A stretch of 64,000 bases of DNA. It comes from Hydrogenedens sp964549105. Lineage in GTDB: Bacteria > Hydrogenedentota > Hydrogenedentia > Hydrogenedentales > Hydrogenedentaceae. The notes under the pieces are model-generated. The model was not told where the DNA came from. It saw nothing but the letters and a program-made list of their open reading frames with translations, and did not search any database. Location of the stretch: the NCBI GenBank assembly GCA_964549105.1, contig CAZJTZ010000004.1, positions 62,001-126,000 of the forward strand, given 5' to 3'. The translations under genes and the position numbers were made by a program. Positions 61,465 through 64,000 of this stretch are shown piece after piece (position 1 is the stretch's first letter; each line of letters begins with the position of its first letter).

Positions 61465-62211
61465 ATGAAAACGCAGATAAAAAGATTATTGGAATTACAG
61501 CAGATTGATTTACAAATAGACTCATTATTGGCGAAAGAGAAGGAGATTCCAAAACAGAAAGAGAAACTAAAGATACAAGAGAAAAAATTAAGACAGGAGA
61601 TAGAAGATAGTGAAAAGAATTATAAAAAACTGATGTTAACTCAAAGGGAGTGTGAGAGAGAGATAACCCAACTACAGGAACAGGTCAAAAAATATGATAT
61701 TCAGTTGCAGAGTGTAAAAAAAAATGAGGAATATCAAGCATTATTAAAAGAAATTGACGAGATAAAAAGGCAAATAGGAATAAAAGAAGAAGAACAGATA
61801 AAAATAATGCTTCAAATAGACGATGCCAATCATTTTTTTATGGAGGCGAAAAAGAGAATAGAGGCAGAAATTCAGCAATTAAAGGAACAAGAAGAACAAA
61901 TAGATAAAGAATTGCAAGAGGTGATTCAGGAGCGTAAAGAATTAGAAGAAAAAAAATTAGAAGCCGGTAAAATTATAGATGCGGAATTGCTATTACATTA
62001 TCAGCGGGTAAAGCAAAGGAAAAAGACGGGACCTGTGGTGGTTCCTTTGAAAGATGAAATATGTTCGGGGTGTTTTATGCAAATACTCCCTCAAATAGTT
62101 AATGAGATTATGGCAGGAGAAAAGGTGCATACCTGTCGCCATTGTGGGAGAATACTTTATTACTCAGAATCGCTCTCCGAGGAAGAGCCAATTATTGTCC
62201 CTAAATACTGA
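61465..62211 (+). CDS. Coiled-coil protein with C4 zinc ribbon (DUF164 type)
   Basis: 248 residues from ATG 61465, with AAGGAA about 5 bases upstream. Residues about 1-170 are Glu/Lys-rich coiled coil. The end carries GPVVVPLKDEICSGCFMQIL and VHTCRHCGRILYY, two CxxC knuckles of a zinc ribbon. This family is widespread in bacteria and found near nif3-like or RNase genes. Its role is not well defined. It begins the folC transcript, 45 bp upstream. Confidence 0.88.
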   Translation: MKTQIKRLLELQQIDLQIDSLLAKEKEIPKQKEKLKIQEKKLRQEIEDSEKNYKKLMLTQRECEREITQLQEQVKKYDIQLQSVKKNEEYQALLKEIDEIKRQIGIKEEEQIKIMLQIDDANHFFMEAKKRIEAEIQQLKEQEEQIDKELQEVIQERKELEEKKLEAGKIIDAELLLHYQRVKQRKKTGPVVVPLKDEICSGCFMQILPQIVNEIMAGEKVHTCRHCGRILYYSESLSEEEPIIVPKY

Positions 62212-62256
62212 AAATTATACAGAAATTATCTACTTAATATCTTTTCCCGTTGACCT

Positions 62257-63579
62257 ATGATTTATCACGATAGATATATGGACATATATTCTTCCAATTT
62301 ACCCGAGAGTGATACTGCTTTTCTTAAAACTCTTGTCTGGCATGGAGTTAAATTGGGACTTGACAATATAAATGCTATTTTACATAATGTAGGTTCTCCA
62401 CAAAAAAACTTTTTCTCTGTTCATGTTGGCGGCACTAATGGAAAAGGCAGCACTGTTGCTTATATTGATAGTATTTTTAGGGAACAGGGCATTTGTGTCG
62501 GTAAATTCATAAGTCCCCACCTTATTGATTTAGCGGAGCGATTTCAGATTAATGGAATACCAATTTCTGCCGAAGAATTGCATGAGGAGATAGTATTTTT
62601 CAAAAATCTTATTGAGAGAAAAAATATTCTACCAACATTTTTTGAATTTTGCACTGCAATTGCGTTTCATTGGTTTGCTTTACAAAAGGTAGATGGGTCC
62701 GTTATTGAAGTAGGAATGGGAGGTCGCTTTGATTCAACCAATGTGATTATCCCTGAGGTTTGTGCTATTACAAATATTGGTTTGGAGCATACACAGTATC
62801 TTGGGGATACACTTGAAAAAATTGCGTATGAGAAAGCAGGGATTATAAAAAGAGATGTACCCGTTGTTATTGGTGAAACAAATCCGGACACCGTCAAAGT
62901 TTTTCAAAATTATGCAAAAGAGATGAATGCTCCCCTATGGCAGATGGATAAGGATTTCTATGTTCAGTGGGCTAAATCAGGAGATATAGCAAAGTTGACC
63001 TACCGCAGTCCTGTCCGTGAGATAAAAGATGTTCCAACCCGATTATGTGCTTCCTATCAAAGAGAAAATGCTGGGGTTGCCCTTGCAGTAATAGATTGGT
63101 TGGTAAAGAAAGGCTTTTCTATTAGCGAAATGGCAATTACTCAAGGGTTGGCTCATGCTCGTTGGCCTGGGCGATTTGATTTAGTATCAAAGTCGCCATG
63201 GGTCCTGTTAGATTCTGCCCATAACCCCGATGGAATGAGACGGTTGGTCGAGAATATTGATAAAGTTACGGTAGTCTTATCTGTTGCAGATGATAAGGAT
63301 GTTCAAGGTATCGTCCAGACATTAACTCCCCGTGTGGAGGAATTTATAATTACTCAATTTTATGGGAAACGAGCGATGTCTGTAGAAAAAATAAAAGAGC
63401 AGGTCGTTTTAACAGGCATTCCGTATGTCGTGGAAGATGATTTTTATTCCGCATTAGTACAGGGATGGCAGAAGGCACAAAGTGGGAAAAAACTACTTAT
63501 TGCCGGTTCCATTTACGCAGTAGGGCAAACATACGAATGGCTGATACAAAAGGGAATTGTAGAAAAAATCAAATATTGA
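62257..63579 (+). CDS. folC: Folylpolyglutamate synthase / dihydrofolate synthase
   Basis: 440 residues. The P-loop VHVGGTNGKGSTVAYIDSIF (about 66-85), SPHLIDLAERFQINGIPI, VIEVGMGGRFDSTNVI and CAITNIGLEHTQYLGDT are all present. Later motifs are AHARWPGRFDLVSK and LLDSAHNPDGMRRLV. It adds glutamate to dihydropteroate and/or folates. It complements folP at 34395. Confidence 0.96.
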   Translation: MIYHDRYMDIYSSNLPESDTAFLKTLVWHGVKLGLDNINAILHNVGSPQKNFFSVHVGGTNGKGSTVAYIDSIFREQGICVGKFISPHLIDLAERFQINGIPISAEELHEEIVFFKNLIERKNILPTFFEFCTAIAFHWFALQKVDGSVIEVGMGGRFDSTNVIIPEVCAITNIGLEHTQYLGDTLEKIAYEKAGIIKRDVPVVIGETNPDTVKVFQNYAKEMNAPLWQMDKDFYVQWAKSGDIAKLTYRSPVREIKDVPTRLCASYQRENAGVALAVIDWLVKKGFSISEMAITQGLAHARWPGRFDLVSKSPWVLLDSAHNPDGMRRLVENIDKVTVVLSVADDKDVQGIVQTLTPRVEEFIITQFYGKRAMSVEKIKEQVVLTGIPYVVEDDFYSALVQGWQKAQSGKKLLIAGSIYAVGQTYEWLIQKGIVEKIKY

Positions 63580-63735
63580 TTATGTTTTAATCCTTTCCTG
63601 TAAAATTTATTAAATAGTCTTAATGCCTCAAATGCTATTTCATGAATGGTATTTTGCTTTATAATAGATTGTATTAGAATATGCAAAATTGAGTTCTAAT
63701 GTAATAATAACCGAAACATAAAGGCATAATTGGTT

Positions 63736-64000
63736 ATGACACAGAAGATTCGAGTGGGGTTTATAGGAGCAGGTGGGATTGCCGTTGCCCACTATCAACG
63801 GTTTTTAACAATCAAGCAAGCAGAAATAGTGGCTTTGAATGAACCCAGTGTCTCATCATTGGAGCGGTTTTATCAGCAGTGTCCGGGGTCTATTCTTTTA
63901 CCTGTGTATTCTAACTACAAGGACATGATTAAAAAAGAAGATTTAGATGCAGTCATAGTGTTGAGCCCCCATACCTTGCATTATGAACAAATTATGTATT
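63736..64000 (+). CDS. Gfo/Idh/MocA-family oxidoreductase (3' end cut by window edge)
   Basis: The first 88 codons are seen. KIRVGFIGAGGIAVAHYQRF is the NAD(P) Rossmann motif (GxGxxA/H), followed by AEIVALNEPSVSSLERF, YSNYKDMIKKEDLDAVIVL and SPHTLHYEQIM. These are the GFO/IDH/MOCA N-terminal domain signatures (DAVIVxxPxxxHxE). It probably oxidises or isomerises a sugar or cyclitol. The C-terminal half lies outside the window. Confidence 0.9.
   Translation, partial: MTQKIRVGFIGAGGIAVAHYQRFLTIKQAEIVALNEPSVSSLERFYQQCPGSILLPVYSNYKDMIKKEDLDAVIVLSPHTLHYEQIMY

Noticed and set aside
1..64000. CRISPR arrays, insertion sequences or prophage
   Set aside because: I saw no regularly spaced direct repeats of 25-40 bases, no transposase, integrase or phage structural motifs, and no terminal inverted repeats. 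The only tandem repeat is the in-frame 93-bp unit.

Overview
The window looks like chromosomal DNA of an AT-rich, rod-shaped Gram-negative-type bacterium. The evidence is a full mre/mrd rod-shape operon, a likely lipid A pathway hydrolase (LpxH-like), lipoprotein-like leaders, an OmpA-domain protein and type IV pilus/type II secretion parts. Secreted proteins with Glu-Gly repeats, a prepilin with an H-x-DG tail motif, a DUF4091 protein and many sugar-related enzymes recall uncultured lineages such as Candidatus Hydrogenedentota. That placement is an inference from style, not from a marker-gene comparison. I see no insertion sequence, prophage, plasmid gene or CRISPR array.

Layout. 1-6.5 kb (minus): truncated serA, two secreted proteins with an unusual Cys-containing C-terminal tail, then coaBC-rpoZ-gmk-yicC. 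6.5-9.5 kb (plus): a BamE-like repeat protein and an enolase-superfamily enzyme. 9.5-12.8 kb (minus): an overlapping operon for a B12/iron-type ABC importer ending in a uridine-kinase-like gene. 13-19.3 kb: a large GH13-type protein, a secreted beta-sandwich protein, a prepilin and an OmpA-like protein with its own promoter and terminator. 19.5-23.3 kb (minus): membrane glycosyltransferase, sulfatase-fold enzyme and a nitrilase-fold protein lacking the nucleophile, behind a 0.5-kb spacer with a 21-codon ORF and a palindrome. 23.8-32 kb: a MshEN-domain protein, then mreB-mreC-mreD-mrdA-rodA-rng (minus). 32.4-40.6 kb (plus): ftsH-folP-glmM-pdxJ, a glycosyltransferase, a PHP phosphoesterase, lepB and an lpxH-like gene. 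40.6-49.2 kb: a DUF4091 protein, two coupled zinc dehydrogenases and a GLUG-repeat surface protein with the same tail as the proteins at 1.4-3.4 kb. 49.4-52 kb: cysE facing a PilT-like ATPase, with a gene remnant between them. 52.3-57.7 kb: the classical rpmH-rnpA-yidD-yidC-jag-mnmE cluster, without dnaA beside it. 57.8-64 kb: three tRNA genes, prs-rplY, pth-ilvN, a structured intergenic RNA with terminator, a zinc-ribbon protein, folC and a truncated Gfo/Idh/MocA oxidoreductase.

The best candidate for something undescribed is the repeated surface-protein architecture: signal peptide, variable domain, Glu-Gly-rich spacer, Cys-Gly-Cys cluster, transmembrane helix. It occurs in three proteins at two loci about 45 kb apart. 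It resembles in layout the known C-terminal sorting tags (PEP-CTERM, GlyGly-CTERM, MYXO-CTERM) but I do not recognise it as one of them. No processing enzyme is evident in the window.
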